Shown here piece by piece: positions 9,558 through 20,438 of a DNA stretch of 64,000 nucleotides. This stretch comes from Klebsiella spallanzanii (GTDB lineage Bacteria > Pseudomonadota > Gammaproteobacteria > Enterobacterales > Enterobacteriaceae). How positions within the stretch are numbered: the stretch's first letter is position 1; every line of letters begins with the position of its first letter. The position numbers were made by a program, and so were the translations under genes. The notes beneath the pieces were generated by a model. That model saw nothing but the letters and a program-made list of their open reading frames with translations, searched no databases and was not told the origin of the DNA. The stretch spans positions 372,001 through 436,000 of the forward strand of contig NZ_CABGGS010000001.1 in assembly GCF_902158555.1 (NCBI RefSeq). Direction: 5' to 3'.

Positions 9558-9633
9558 TGGTGGGTCGTGCAGGATTCGAACCTGCGACCAATTGATTAAA
9601 AGTCAACTGCTCTACCAACTGAGCTAACGACCC
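9558..9633 (-). tRNA. tRNA-Lys (UUU)
   Basis: 76-base tRNA-Lys with encoded CCA, identical to its neighbours and separated from the next Lys copy on each side by a spacer carrying one of the two related repeats. Confidence 0.97.
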
Positions 9634-9679
9634 GCTCGGGTACTTCCTGAATCTTTCTTCACTCGTCACCAATCGAAAT

Positions 9680-9751
9680 TGGTGGGTCGTGCAGGATGAC
9701 TCGCTTTCGCTCGCCCTACGGGCCGTTGCTGATGCAACGTTATCCTTCACG
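9680..9751 (-). repeat. Spacer repeat B with tRNA-Lys 3' end copy
   Basis: A 72-base relative of repeat A in the next Lys-Lys spacer, again ending in the 18-base tRNA-Lys 3' copy with CCA. Its hairpin is CGTTGC-TGAT-GCAACG (9724-9739); the G-C pair 9728/9735 replaces the A-T pair 9508/9515 of repeat A, so the stem is conserved by covariation. Confidence 0.75.
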
Positions 9752-9777
9752 TTTAACATCTGAGTTTGATGTTAAAT

Positions 9778-9853
9778 TGGTGGGTCGTGCAGGATTCGAA
9801 CCTGCGACCAATTGATTAAAAGTCAACTGCTCTACCAACTGAGCTAACGACCC
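9778..9853 (-). tRNA. lysW: tRNA-Lys (UUU)
   Basis: 76-base tRNA-Lys with encoded CCA. Only three bases separate it from the tRNA-Val upstream, the same tight valT-lysW spacing as E. coli, so this copy corresponds to lysW by position. Confidence 0.93.
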
Positions 9854-9856
9854 GAG

Positions 9857-9932
9857 TGGTGGGTGATGACGGGATCGAACCGCCGACCCCCTCCTTGTAA
9901 GGGAGGTGCTCTCCCAGCTGAGCTAATCACCC
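9857..9932 (-). tRNA. valT: tRNA-Val (UAC)
   Basis: 76-base cloverleaf with encoded CCA. The anticodon loop reads CUUACAA (anticodon UAC). It is second in the operon, matching valT. The second valine tRNA of the E. coli operon (valZ) is absent here. Confidence 0.95.
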
Positions 9933-9958
9933 GATACTACGCTGGATACTGCTTTTAG

Positions 9959-10034
9959 TGGTGGGTCGTGCAGGATTCGAACCTGCGACCAATTGATTAA
10001 AAGTCAACTGCTCTACCAACTGAGCTAACGACCC
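9959..10034 (-). tRNA. lysT: tRNA-Lys (UUU), first gene of the operon
   Basis: 76-base tRNA-Lys with encoded CCA, first after the promoter, corresponding to lysT. It is identical to the other three copies, which suggests gene conversion or recent duplication. Confidence 0.95.
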
Positions 10035-10085
10035 ACTATTTTCGCCGCTTTGGGCTTGTTCGATATCCCTTGGCAACGGCGGCAT

Positions 10086-10113
10086 ATATTACTGATTTCA
10101 GAATTCAGCGCAA
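10086..10113 (-). promoter_or_regulatory. Predicted promoter of the tRNA operon
   Basis: TTGCGC (10108-10113) and TAATAT (10086-10091) with a 16-base spacer on the minus strand, followed by a GC-rich discriminator (ATGCCGCCG), typical of stringently controlled stable-RNA promoters. Confidence 0.65.
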
Positions 10114-10157
10114 CAACAATTTAGATAAAGATCGCTTAACTGCTTAGGATTCATGCG

Positions 10158-10187
10158 ACAAGACCAGAAATAACGCGATTTCTGGTC
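10158..10187 (-). terminator. Hairpin after cpoB, probable terminator of the Tol-Pal operon
   Basis: Perfect 10-base stem GACCAGAAAT/ATTTCTGGTC with a 6-base loop, ten bases past the cpoB stop. The following T-tract is poor (TTGT), so it may act as an mRNA end-stabiliser as much as a terminator. Confidence 0.5.
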
Positions 10188-10196
10188 ATGCCATAA

Positions 10197-10982
10197 TCAT
10201 CCGAGTGCGCTAAGACGCTTTTGCGCTTGTTTGGCGCCATCGGTGCCAGGAAATTTACTGACAACCTGCTGGTAAACTGCTTTCGCTTTTGCAGTATCGC
10301 CTTTGTCCTGCATGATCACGCCGACTTTAAACATCGCATCGGGTGCCTTCGGGGATTTTGGGTAGTTCTTCACCACGGAAGCGAAATAATACGCGGCATC
10401 GTCTTTTTTACCCTTGTTGTAATTCAACTGACCGAGCCAATAGTTGGCATTCGGTTGATACGTTGAGTCAGGGTACTTTTTAACGAAGTTCTGAAAGGCA
10501 GCAATCGCATCTTCCTGGCGGGAAGAATCCTTCACCAGCGCGATAGCCGCATTGTAATCGGTATTCGCATCGCCAGTCTGCACCGGCGCGCCTGACGAAG
10601 CCGCTGGCGCAGTCGCCGTAGCCCCCTGATCGCCCGCAGATGCCTGCGTTTGCGCTCCCGTCGCACCGCCGCCACTGCTCAGACCGTCGATCTGCAGCAG
10701 GATCTGCTTCTGGCGTTCAACAACCTGATTCAGCTGATACTGGCTTTCCTGGATTTGACCGCGCAGGGAATCAATATCGGACTGATTATCGGAGAGTTGC
10801 TGCTGGAGTTGGGTTAAAAGCTGGCTGTGAGCATTGGAAATACGCTCGAGTTGAGTGACGCGGTCTTCGACCGAGCCTGAGCCGACACTACTGATTGGCG
10901 CCTGAGCAAAAGCGGCCCAGGGGGCCGCTATGCCAACCAGTAACGACAGACTCAACAGATGATGTCTGAAGTTACTGCTCAT
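10197..10982 (-). CDS. cpoB: Cell division coordinator CpoB (YbgF)
   Basis: Periplasmic protein that couples outer-membrane constriction (Tol-Pal) with septal peptidoglycan synthesis by PBP1B. The 261 residues show a signal peptide (cleavage near AAFAQ), a coiled-coil trimerisation segment rich in Gln/Leu (about 35-105), a low-complexity Ala/Gly/Ser linker, and a C-terminal TPR domain with DYNAAIALV, PNANYWLGQLNYNKG and PDAMFKVGVIMQDKGD helices. It is last in the tol-pal operon, ten bases after pal. Confidence 0.95.
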   Translation of the reverse strand: MSSNFRHHLLSLSLLVGIAAPWAAFAQAPISSVGSGSVEDRVTQLERISNAHSQLLTQLQQQLSDNQSDIDSLRGQIQESQYQLNQVVERQKQILLQIDGLSSGGGATGAQTQASAGDQGATATAPAASSGAPVQTGDANTDYNAAIALVKDSSRQEDAIAAFQNFVKKYPDSTYQPNANYWLGQLNYNKGKKDDAAYYFASVVKNYPKSPKAPDAMFKVGVIMQDKGDTAKAKAVYQQVVSKFPGTDGAKQAQKRLSALG

Positions 10983-10991
10983 GCAATTCTC

Positions 10992-11540
<549 letters not shown>

Positions 11541-11550
11541 TTATTTATTA

Positions 11551-12843
11551 TCACAGATACGGCGACCAGGCAGGTGATTTTACCTGTCCATCAGTTGCCG
11601 GAAGACGCGCTTTGAAACGCCCATCTGTAGAAACCAGATTCAGCACGGATCCCATCCCCTGAGAAGAGCTGTAGATTACCATAGTGCCGTTAGGTGCCAG
11701 ACTCGGCGTTTCATCTAAAAACGTTGATGACAGAACCTGCACACCACCCGCTTCCAGATCTTGTTTGGCAATGTGCTGCTGACCACCGGCCGAGCTTACC
11801 ATTACCATAGTTTTACCATCTGCGCTCACGTCCGCGTCCTGGTTTTGTGAACCTTCCCAAGTAATACGCTGCGGCGTGCCGCCATTAATATTGACTTTAT
11901 ACACCTGTGGACGACCGGCCTGGTCGGAAGTAAAGGCCAGGTTCTGGCTATCCGGGAACCAGCTTGGTTCGGTGTTGTTGCTGCGACCGTTGGTCACCTG
12001 GCGAATCTGACCAGAGCCCAGATCCATGACGTACAGGTTCAGGCTACCGGTTTTCGACAGGGCGAAGGCCAGTTTGCTACCATCCGGAGAGAACGACGGC
12101 GCGCCGTTATGCTGCGGGAACGAAGCAATCTGACGAACAGAGCCGTTAGCCAGCGTCTGGACGACCAGCGCAGAACGACCGCTTTCAAAGGTTACATAGG
12201 CCAGCTTAGCGCCATCCGGAGACCAGGCCGGAGACATCAGCGGCTGGGTGGAACGGTGAACGAGGAACTGGTTGTAGCCATCGTAGTCAGATACGCGCAG
12301 CTCATACGGGAACTGACCACCGTTGGTCTGCACAACGTAGGCGATACGGGTACGGAAAGCGCCCTTGATACCGGTCAGCTTCTCAAATACCGCGTCGCTG
12401 GCAGCATGCGCGGCATAGCGCAGATACTGTTTAGTGACTTTAAATGAGTTCTGAGCAAGCACGGTACCCGGCGCACCGCCGGTATCAACCAGCTGGTAGG
12501 CCACGTTATAGGAACCGTCCGGGTTTTGCGTAACCTGGCCGACGACAACGGCATCAACACCGAGCGCAGACCATGCCGCAGGCTGCACTTCCTGAGCGCT
12601 GCCCGGCTGCTGAGGCAGGCGAGAGCGATCGAGCGGATTAAACTTGCCGCTGTTACGCAGGTCAGCCGCCACAATACCACCCACATCTTCCGGCGCAGCA
12701 CCCTGCCCCGCCCACTGGAACGGCACAACGCCGATTGGGCGTGCCGAGTCAACCCCTTGGGTAATCTCGATACGTACTTCTGCGTGCAGCACTGCCGCCC
12801 ACAGCATTAAAAAACCAAATGCTACTCGTAATGCCTGCTTCAT
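11551..12843 (-). CDS. tolB: Tol-Pal system beta-propeller protein TolB
   Basis: Periplasmic protein that links TolA to Pal during outer-membrane invagination. It has a 21-residue signal peptide (cleavage LHA-EVR), an N-terminal alpha/beta domain, and a six-bladed propeller whose blades repeat the PxWSPDG/PSFSPDG/PSWFPDS pattern. Of two adjacent ATGs the second (12843) has the better spacing to GGGAG and gives the 430-residue family length. The spacer to tolA (12844-12971) holds a small hairpin near 12942-12966 but no T-tract. Confidence 0.97.
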   Translation of the reverse strand: MKQALRVAFGFLMLWAAVLHAEVRIEITQGVDSARPIGVVPFQWAGQGAAPEDVGGIVAADLRNSGKFNPLDRSRLPQQPGSAQEVQPAAWSALGVDAVVVGQVTQNPDGSYNVAYQLVDTGGAPGTVLAQNSFKVTKQYLRYAAHAASDAVFEKLTGIKGAFRTRIAYVVQTNGGQFPYELRVSDYDGYNQFLVHRSTQPLMSPAWSPDGAKLAYVTFESGRSALVVQTLANGSVRQIASFPQHNGAPSFSPDGSKLAFALSKTGSLNLYVMDLGSGQIRQVTNGRSNNTEPSWFPDSQNLAFTSDQAGRPQVYKVNINGGTPQRITWEGSQNQDADVSADGKTMVMVSSAGGQQHIAKQDLEAGGVQVLSSTFLDETPSLAPNGTMVIYSSSQGMGSVLNLVSTDGRFKARLPATDGQVKSPAWSPYL

Positions 12844-12971
12844 CATATCTCCCTTATCCAGGCGGAAAGCCCACGATAATTTAGCAGAATGTTAACAAAC
12901 TCAAATACACAAAACTACCAAAACCCTGGGACTACCGAAGTTTGTTTTCCCCGTCGGAACGGGGAAAACTA

Positions 12972-14297
12972 TCACTGAGGTTTGAAGTCCAGTGGCGCAT
13001 TTTTGAATGTTTCATAAACAGCCTGCGACGGCGGTTTAGGGAACTTCGTCATTCGGCTCGTTGCCGCCAGCATTTGCTGACAGAACGCCGGATCGCCGCC
13101 TTCCGATTTCACACTTAACAGCGTTCCATCCTGAGCCAGATTCACACGTAAAGTACAGGTTTTGCCCTTATAGGTATCCCAGTCGTAGAGATGACCTTTA
13201 ATCGCAGCCTGAACCTGTGAAATATAGCTGTTAATCTCAGCCTGAGATGCCCCACCCTGCCCCTGCTTACTTCCTTTAGCAGGTGCAGAGCCTCCAGCGC
13301 TACCGCTAGTGTTACCTTTCGGCGCATTCTTACCAGAGCTCAGGTCGCCGAGAAGATCGTCAACGCCGTTAGCCTCTTTTGCAGCAGCGGCTTTCTTCGC
13401 GGCTGCGGCCTTAGCAGCAGCGGCTTTCGCTGCTTTATCGGCGGCAGCCTTTTCTGCGGCAGCGGCTTTCGCTGCGGCGGCTTTCTCAGCTGCGGCTTTT
13501 TCCGCTGCGGCGGCTTTATCGGCTGCCGCTTTCTCGGCAGCAGCTTTCTGCGCAGCGGCTTTTTCTGCCGCTTTTTCGGCGGCAGCTTTTTCAGCAGCTG
13601 CCTGTTTAGCCGCTTCCTGTTGAGCTTTCTTCTCTGCCTGCTGCTGCGCTTTCTTCTCGGCTTCTTGCTGAGCTTTCTTCGCCGCATCGGCTTCGGCTTT
13701 CTTCTGTGCGTCCGCGGCTGCTTTCGCGGCTTCCGCTTCTGCCTGTTTTTTCGCATCAGCCGCCGCTTTTGCTGCAGCCGCTTCGGCTAGTTTAGCCTGA
13801 GCATCAGCCTTTGCTTTCGCATCCGCAGCGGCTTTGGCGGCAGCTTCCTGCGCCTCTTTCGCCTGAGCGTCTGCTTTAGCCTTTGCCGCAGCGGCAGCTT
13901 TCGCAGCAGCTTCCTCAGCCTGTTTCTGCTGTTCTTTTGCTTCTTTAGCCGCTTCCTGCGCCTGCAGACGATCCTGTTCCAGCTGTTTCAGCCGTTCCTG
14001 CTCGGCGGCCTGTTTCTCACGTAGCTCTTCCGCCTGCTGCTGAGCCTGCTTTTCACGCTGCTCGGCAGCACGACGGGCGCTGGCCTGCTGTTGCTGTTGG
14101 CGGTTGTAATTATTCACAACCGCTCCCGGATCGACCATTACCGCATCTATAGAAGAACCGCCGCCACCGCCGGCTGAAGCGTCCAGATGCTCGTCAAACG
14201 AACTCCATATCAGCAGCGCTATCAATACGATATGCAGCGCGACTGAAACTATGATCGCTCGTTTAAGCTTGTCGTTTTGTTCGGTTGCCTTTGACAC
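12972..14297 (-). CDS. tolA: Cell envelope integrity protein TolA
   Basis: Inner-membrane-anchored protein that uses the TolQR proton motor to reach TolB-Pal. The 441 residues divide into an N-terminal TM (about 14-34, AIIVSVALHIVLIALLIWSS), a long Ala/Lys/Glu helical domain (about 65-310) built from KAAAEKAAADAKAK-type repeats, and a C-terminal domain from about residue 345, ending in PLDFKPQ, with the paired cysteines GKTCTLRV and DPAFCQQML. It is about 20 residues longer than E. coli TolA because the repetitive domain is expanded, which is a common size polymorphism. Confidence 0.96.
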   Translation of the reverse strand: MSKATEQNDKLKRAIIVSVALHIVLIALLIWSSFDEHLDASAGGGGGSSIDAVMVDPGAVVNNYNRQQQQQASARRAAEQREKQAQQQAEELREKQAAEQERLKQLEQDRLQAQEAAKEAKEQQKQAEEAAAKAAAAAKAKADAQAKEAQEAAAKAAADAKAKADAQAKLAEAAAAKAAADAKKQAEAEAAKAAADAQKKAEADAAKKAQQEAEKKAQQQAEKKAQQEAAKQAAAEKAAAEKAAEKAAAQKAAAEKAAADKAAAAEKAAAEKAAAAKAAAAEKAAADKAAKAAAAKAAAAKKAAAAKEANGVDDLLGDLSSGKNAPKGNTSGSAGGSAPAKGSKQGQGGASQAEINSYISQVQAAIKGHLYDWDTYKGKTCTLRVNLAQDGTLLSVKSEGGDPAFCQQMLAATSRMTKFPKPPSQAVYETFKNAPLDFKPQ

Positions 14298-14401
14298 TAT
14301 CGGTTCCCAAAAACTGTTCGCCTGTTCCCGTTAATAACGCCAGCTATAAGACGGTTTCGTCCAAAAGCCGACATCCTGGCGGGCGTGCATACTCCGAGCG
14401 A

Positions 14402-14830
14402 TTAGATCGGCTTAGTCATCAAGCCAACCGATTTAACCCCTGCGCTATGCAACAGGTTAAGCGCTTTAATAATCTCATCGTAAGGTACCTCTTTGGCACC
14501 ACCGATCAGGAATACCGTTTTCTCATTCGCTTCAAGTCGACGCCTGGCTTCGGCAATAACCTGCTCCGGCGGCAGCTGCGACAGCGTTTCCGGGCCAATT
14601 TTCACGTTGTACTGCCCTACTCCGGAAACCTCAACGATCACCGGCGGTTCATCGTTGCTTTTCACCGCCTGTGATTCCGTTGCGTCCGGCAGGTCGACCT
14701 CCACGCTCTGCGTAATGATCGGCGCTGTCGCCATAAAGATCAGCAACAACACCAACAGGACATCCAGCAGCGGAACGATGTTGATCTCGGACTTCAGTTC
14801 GCGACGCCCGCGTCCACGTGCTCTGGCCAT
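14402..14830 (-). CDS. tolR: TolR, Tol-Pal proton-channel subunit
   Basis: ExbD-like inner-membrane protein. The single TM (about 18-40) contains the proton-conducting Asp23 in VPLLDVLLVLLLIFMA. The periplasmic domain (142 residues total) carries VDLPDATESQAV and the C-terminal SVGLMTKPI amphipathic end. It follows tolQ by three bases, and 104 bases separate it from tolA. Confidence 0.97.
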   Translation of the reverse strand: MARARGRGRRELKSEINIVPLLDVLLVLLLIFMATAPIITQSVEVDLPDATESQAVKSNDEPPVIVEVSGVGQYNVKIGPETLSQLPPEQVIAEARRRLEANEKTVFLIGGAKEVPYDEIIKALNLLHSAGVKSVGLMTKPI

Positions 14831-14833
14831 GGC

Positions 14834-15927
<1,094 letters not shown>

Positions 15928-16076
15928 TTTACATCCCGGTAATGCAACAAAAGGTTAGTGCTTTCAAACTTCGCTACTATACGCGCGGGAATCGTGGTTT
16001 GGAATGGGGGAAAGTAAACGACGAGTAAATTTTTATGGGCTTATGCAAGCCCATATGGTTAACAGAGATTTCTTAT

Positions 16077-16367
16077 TCAAAAGAAGAAAAAAAACAGGCC
16101 CAAAACGAGCACAATATCAGCGATAAGTGGACAAAAAATTCCCTGCCAGTGAATGGCGCGCGGACGGAAGCCCACGCCGTGGATAACACCGGTACAAACC
16201 GCCCACATCAGCAAGAAGCCGTGCCAGATCTCCAGCTCGCTGGTTTTTGCCGCAAAGCGCGACGGATCCCAGAAGATGCAGCCCGCTAACGCCAGCGCCA
16301 TCAATAAGGAAAGCGCCCTTAACGGGCGCTTGTCCATTATCGCGTAAAGGGTCGCGATAATACTCAT
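16077..16367 (-). CDS. ybgE: Cyd operon protein YbgE
   Basis: Small inner-membrane protein of the cytochrome bd operon; function unclear. The 96 residues have three hydrophobic segments and end in a run of phenylalanines (LGLFFFFF) read from a T-rich tract. WDPSRFAAKTSELEIWHG is characteristic. The start codon overlaps the cydX stop by one base. A GC stem (ATGGGCTT/AAGCCCAT, 16034-16053) follows the gene but has no T-tract on this strand, so transcription may continue into ybgC-tol. Confidence 0.93.
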   Translation of the reverse strand: MSIIATLYAIMDKRPLRALSLLMALALAGCIFWDPSRFAAKTSELEIWHGFLLMWAVCTGVIHGVGFRPRAIHWQGIFCPLIADIVLVLGLFFFFF

Positions 16368-16480
16368 CAGTGTTCTTCTTTACCTGCTTTGGTGGCTTCC
16401 ACGTGCTCAAGCGCAAGCGCGGTAATCACCCCAAAGGCACAGGCAAGAAGCGTTCCCAAAATCCATGCGAAATACCACAT
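16367..16480 (-). CDS. cydX: Cytochrome bd-I accessory subunit CydX
   Basis: A 37-residue single-TM peptide required for stability and haem insertion of cytochrome bd. The translation begins MWYFAWILGTLLAC and continues through FGVITALALEHVE, nearly identical to E. coli CydX (YbgT). It lies 15 bases after cydB, with a one-base overlap into ybgE. It is short enough to be missed by automatic gene callers. Confidence 0.95.
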   Translation of the reverse strand: MWYFAWILGTLLACAFGVITALALEHVEATKAGKEEH

Positions 16481-16495
16481 ATATAGCTCCTTACC

Positions 16496-17635
16496 TTAGT
16501 ACAGCGAATGGGTGTTCTTTTCGATATCTTCGCGAGTGATGCGACCGAACATTTTCCAGTAACACCAGGTGGTGTAACACAGAATAATGGGTACGAAGAC
16601 AGCAGCCACGTAAGTCATCACGTTCAGCGTCAGCTGGCTGGAGGTCGCGTCCCACATGGTCAGGCTCGCGTTCATCGCCGTACTGGATGGCATAATGAAC
16701 GGGAACATCGCGATACCGGCAGTCAGAATGATGCACGCCAGCGTCAACGAGGAGAACAGAAACGCCCAGGCGCCTTTATCCGCTTTCGTCGAGATGACGG
16801 TCAGCAGCGGCAGCACCACGCCCAGAACAGGAATCGCCCACAGCGCTGGCATATTGTTAAAGTTCACCATCCAGGCACCTGCTTCACGCGCCACTTCTTT
16901 GGTCAGCGGGTTAGACGGCCCGGTATGATCCATGACGGACTTCACCACATAGCCATCAATGCCGTAGTAGACCCACACACCAGCCAGCGCGAAACAGACC
17001 AGCGTGACCAGCGCAGCCACCGTGGAGACGGAGCGGGTACGCAGGTGCAGTTCACCCACGGTACGCATCTGCAGGTAGGTCGCCCCCTGAGTCAGGATCA
17101 TCCCCACGCTGACAATACCTGCCAACAGGCCAAACGGGTTCAGCAGTTGGAAGAAGTTGCCGGTATAGTACAGGCGCAGATATTCGTCGACGTGGAACGG
17201 GACGCCCTGCAGCAGGTTACCGAACGCTACGCCAATAACCAGCGGCGGCACAAAGCTCCCTACGAAAATGCCCCAGTCCCACATATTACGCCAGCGGGTA
17301 TCTTCAATCTTCGAACGGTAGTCGAAACCAACCGGACGGAAGAATAAAGACGCCAGCACGAGGATCATCGCCACATAGAAGCCGGAAAACGCAGCCGCGT
17401 AAACCATCGGCCAGGCAGCAAAGAGCGCGCCGCCCGCGGTGATCAGCCACACCTGGTTTCCATCCCAGTGCGGGGCAATGGCGTTAATCATGATTCGACG
17501 CTCGGTGTCGTTACGGCCGAGGAAGCGGGTGAGCATGCCCACCCCCATATCGAAACCATCAGCGACGGCAAAACCAATAAGCAGAATGCCAATCAGCAGC
17601 CACCAGATAAAACGCAATACTTCATAATCGATCAT
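16496..17635 (-). CDS. cydB: Cytochrome bd ubiquinol oxidase subunit II
   Basis: Subunit II of the high-affinity quinol oxidase used under low oxygen. The 379 residues have about nine TMs, beginning MIDYEVLRFIWWLLIGILL and including GFDMGVGML and the HWDGNQVWLITAGGALFAAWP segment. It follows cydA by 15 bases. Confidence 0.97.
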   Translation of the reverse strand: MIDYEVLRFIWWLLIGILLIGFAVADGFDMGVGMLTRFLGRNDTERRIMINAIAPHWDGNQVWLITAGGALFAAWPMVYAAAFSGFYVAMILVLASLFFRPVGFDYRSKIEDTRWRNMWDWGIFVGSFVPPLVIGVAFGNLLQGVPFHVDEYLRLYYTGNFFQLLNPFGLLAGIVSVGMILTQGATYLQMRTVGELHLRTRSVSTVAALVTLVCFALAGVWVYYGIDGYVVKSVMDHTGPSNPLTKEVAREAGAWMVNFNNMPALWAIPVLGVVLPLLTVISTKADKGAWAFLFSSLTLACIILTAGIAMFPFIMPSSTAMNASLTMWDATSSQLTLNVMTYVAAVFVPIILCYTTWCYWKMFGRITREDIEKNTHSLY

Positions 17636-17650
17636 TTGACGACTCCTGTC

Positions 17651-19219
17651 TTAGCGTGCCGACTGAATAGCCGCAGAGGACTGTTCAAAGTGATAGCGAC
17701 CGGTTTTCAGGCTGCTTGGTCCTTTACGGGCGAACTTAAACATTAAGAACAGCTCAGCCACCAGGAACAGCGTGTACAGTCCGCAGATCAGCAGCATTGA
17801 GAAGATCAGGTCGCCCGCAGTCAGCGACGAGTTTGCAACCGCCGTTGGCAGAACCTCACCGATAGCCCACGGCTGACGACCATATTCGGCAACAAACCAG
17901 CCGGCCTCAACGGCAATCCATGGCAACGGTAAGCCATAGAATGCGGCGCGCAGCAGCCATTTTTTCTCACCAATGCGGTTACGAATCACGCTCCAGAAGG
18001 ATGCGCCGATAATTAACAGCATCAACACACCGCACGCCACCATGATACGGAAGGCGAAATAGAGCGGCGCAACGGCAGGAATGGAGTCCTTGGTCGCCTT
18101 AGCAATCTGCTCTTCCGTGGCGTCAGCAACGTTGTCGGTATAGCGTTTTAGCAGCAGACCATAGCCAAGATCTTTCTTGACATCGTTGAAGCGATCGCGA
18201 ACGGCCTGGTCGGTTGAACCCGCGCGCAGTTGTTCCAGCAATGAGTAAGCTTTCATCCCGTTACGGATACGCTCTTCGTGCTGAACCATCAGATCTTTCA
18301 GGCCGGTAACCTGCTTATCCACCGAGCGGGTGGCAATGATGCCCAGCGCATAAGGGATTTGAATCGCGAAGCGGTTCTCTTGCGCATTCTGATCGGGAAT
18401 ACCAAACAGGGTAAACGCTGCCGGAGCAGGCTGAGTTTCCCATTCGGCTTCAATAGCCGCCAGTTTGGTTTTCTGCACGTCGCCCATTTCGTAACCGGAT
18501 TCATCACCGAGAACGATAACGGAGAGGATAGCCGCCATGCCGAAGCTGGCTGCAATCGCAAAGGAGCGCTTAGCAAAAGCGAAGTCACGGCCTTTAAGCA
18601 TATACCAGGAGCTGATGGCAAGGATGAACATCGCGCCGGTCACGTAGCCTGAAGCGACCGTGTGGACGAACTTGACCTGAGCGACAGGGTTCAGGACCAG
18701 CTCAGAGAAGCTGACCATCTCCATACGCATGGTTTCAAAGTTAAAGTCTGACGCAATCGGGTTCTGCATCCACCCGTTGGCGACGAGGATCCACAGTGCC
18801 GACAGGTTGGAGCCCAGCGCCACCAGCCAGGTGACGGCCATGTGCTGAACTTTACCCAGACGATCCCAACCGAAGAAGAACAGACCTACAAAGGTAGATT
18901 CGAGGAAGAAGGCCATCAGACCTTCGATGGCCAGCGGCGCACCGAAGATATCGCCCACGTAGTGGGAATAGTAAGACCAGTTAGTCCCGAACTGGAACTC
19001 CATGGTCAGACCGGTTGCCACACCCAGAGCGAAGTTGATACCAAACAACTTGCCCCAGAATTTGGTCATATCTTTATAAATCTGTTTGCCGGAAAGGACG
19101 TAGACCGTTTCCATGATGGCCAGCAGGAACGCCATACCCAGCGTCAGCGGCACAAAAAGGAAGTGGTACATCGCGGTCAAGGCAAACTGTAAGCGCGACA
19201 GTTCGACTATATCTAACAT
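17651..19219 (-). CDS. cydA: Cytochrome bd ubiquinol oxidase subunit I
   Basis: Haem-bearing subunit that oxidises ubiquinol and reduces O2 to water, conserving energy and tolerating low oxygen and NO. The 522 residues match E. coli CydA. The haem ligand His19 is in [15 protein letters not shown], and the quinol-binding Q-loop lies around residues 245-330. It heads a cydA-cydB-cydX-ybgE operon. FNR and ArcA-like sites about 340-370 bases upstream fit the known oxygen control of this promoter. Confidence 0.98.
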   Translation of the reverse strand: MLDIVELSRLQFALTAMYHFLFVPLTLGMAFLLAIMETVYVLSGKQIYKDMTKFWGKLFGINFALGVATGLTMEFQFGTNWSYYSHYVGDIFGAPLAIEGLMAFFLESTFVGLFFFGWDRLGKVQHMAVTWLVALGSNLSALWILVANGWMQNPIASDFNFETMRMEMVSFSELVLNPVAQVKFVHTVASGYVTGAMFILAISSWYMLKGRDFAFAKRSFAIAASFGMAAILSVIVLGDESGYEMGDVQKTKLAAIEAEWETQPAPAAFTLFGIPDQNAQENRFAIQIPYALGIIATRSVDKQVTGLKDLMVQHEERIRNGMKAYSLLEQLRAGSTDQAVRDRFNDVKKDLGYGLLLKRYTDNVADATEEQIAKATKDSIPAVAPLYFAFRIMVACGVLMLLIIGASFWSVIRNRIGEKKWLLRAAFYGLPLPWIAVEAGWFVAEYGRQPWAIGEVLPTAVANSSLTAGDLIFSMLLICGLYTLFLVAELFLMFKFARKGPSSLKTGRYHFEQSSAAIQSAR

Positions 19220-19505
19220 CTTGACTCCTTGCTCATCGCATGAAGACTCCGAGAGTGAACCCCGTTAGAAAGGGTCACACGCATGCCCCAATACAAATTT
19301 ATTTGCTTCTTCCCTTCACGGCCATTCTCTCAGTATAAGAAAACGGTAGTGCTGAAAAGTTACAAACATGTTAACAAAACACCCAAATTGATCCCGTGAT
19401 TATATTACGCTGCAAAACCCTTACAATAAATAGGTTTTTATTGTGATAAATTTGCAGTTTTCGACGGCGATCAATTTATAGCGAAAATACCAGTTTTTGG
19501 TCAAT

Positions 19506-19599
19506 TTGATCCGCGACAATTTAACTCCATTTCTCTAGTTTTTCCAAGATTTAAACATTGATTTAAATCAATTTTCATTTTAAATGTTAATTATGTTTA
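19506..19599. promoter_or_regulatory. Oxygen-control sites upstream of cydA (FNR and ArcA-like)
   Basis: A perfect FNR palindrome TTGAT-TTAA-ATCAA lies at 19558-19571. A weaker FNR-like site TTGAT-CCGC-GACAA is at 19506-19519. TGTTAATTATGTTTA at 19585-19599 has the spaced TGTTA repeats of ArcA sites. In E. coli both regulators act on cydA from about this distance. Confidence 0.7.
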
Positions 19600-19619
19600 T
19601 CACGTACAACATAGGTAAA

Positions 19620-20438
19620 CACTAGGTTAATAGTATGTTTTTCAACAGTATCATCGGTTACTGAAAATGATAGTCCATTAATTTAATCCTGGAGGGGAAT
19701 TTAATGAGATGGGAAGCGGTGGGTTAAATGCAGCCGTAAACTGATAATGCTGTGTAGCTCACAGATTTTTTTTATCAAGTTAATGCTATATATTTTTTGC
19801 CTATTATATTTATCATTGCATTTACCTTTGATTAACACACCTGTGTAACTATCTCATTATCAAGTAAATGCATCGTGTATCGACATCTCCTTTTTTGAGA
19901 GAAAAAACGCCCTCCTCTTCTGCTACACCGTTTGCAACATGCTCTTTTTTCACCTCTCTGTAGACTCACGCCTGGCCTCGCCACGTCCACCAACAAAAAT
20001 GAAATATAAAAAATACAAATCATCATTTTACACATTTAATCTAACAAATTGTTTTTTTGCACATATAAAAACCAGTACACAAATTCCGTTACTATGCTCA
20101 CAAAAAAATCAAAATAATTTTATTTATGTTTAATAACCAAATACGCGATATCGCTAAAAATAAAATAAGACCTTGCTCACAAACATCGCAATATATTTAT
20201 TAAATAGATTCCACTTCAAATAGAAAAAGATAAATAAAAATTAAACAACCACTTGATAAACAATGATTTTATCAACAAAAATCAAAAATGAGAATTTTTT
20301 GAAAGATATTTTGAAAATAGATCAATTGCTTCCCACTCATGAACCACAGACACTCCAGCCCTATTAACCGGCAGCGATCAAAAACGCTGAAAATTATTAG
20401 AACTCATTTTATACCATCAGCCCTACAGAGGATTACCC
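19620..20438. other. AT-rich intergenic region between cydA and glmS
   Basis: About 800 bases without a credible gene, roughly three quarters A+T by eye with many A and T tracts, strikingly different from the flanking GC-richer genes. It marks the left edge of the accessory block and must hold the glm promoter. The base composition suggests H-NS-type silencing. One strong dyad is listed separately; I see no cobalamin-riboswitch B12 box. Confidence 0.6.
20253..20275. promoter_or_regulatory. Operator-like dyad upstream of glmS
   Basis: TTGATAAA (20253-20260) and TTTATCAA (20268-20275) form a perfect 8-base inverted repeat around a 7-base centre, 163 bases before glmS. It could bind the nearby LysR protein or another dimeric regulator. 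The T-N11-A LysR core is not met exactly. Confidence 0.4.

Noticed and set aside
9192-9759. Short frames reading MVEQLTFNQLVAGSNPARPTN across the tRNA genes
   Set aside because: These are translations of tRNA-Lys sequence, a known source of false small proteins.
9350-10034. Regularly spaced identical repeats that could look like a CRISPR array
   Set aside because: The repeats are complete tRNA-Lys genes with encoded CCA; spacers are uneven and not spacer-like.
13309-13756. Ala- and Arg/Lys-rich frames overlapping tolA
   Set aside because: Frame shadows of the KAA-type repeats in TolA domain II.
16034-16053. Terminator between ybgE and ybgC
   Set aside because: The stem is good, but on the transcribed strand it is followed by AAAAATTT rather than a T-run; readthrough to the tol genes is likely.
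19832-20133. Small open frames in the AT-rich region (67 and 64 codons)
   Set aside because: No ribosome sites, atypical composition, and they overlap each other on opposite strands.
20276-20438. Cobalamin riboswitch before glmS
   Set aside because: No B12-box consensus or matching fold; a GCCACTG string near 31717 is isolated and in the wrong place.
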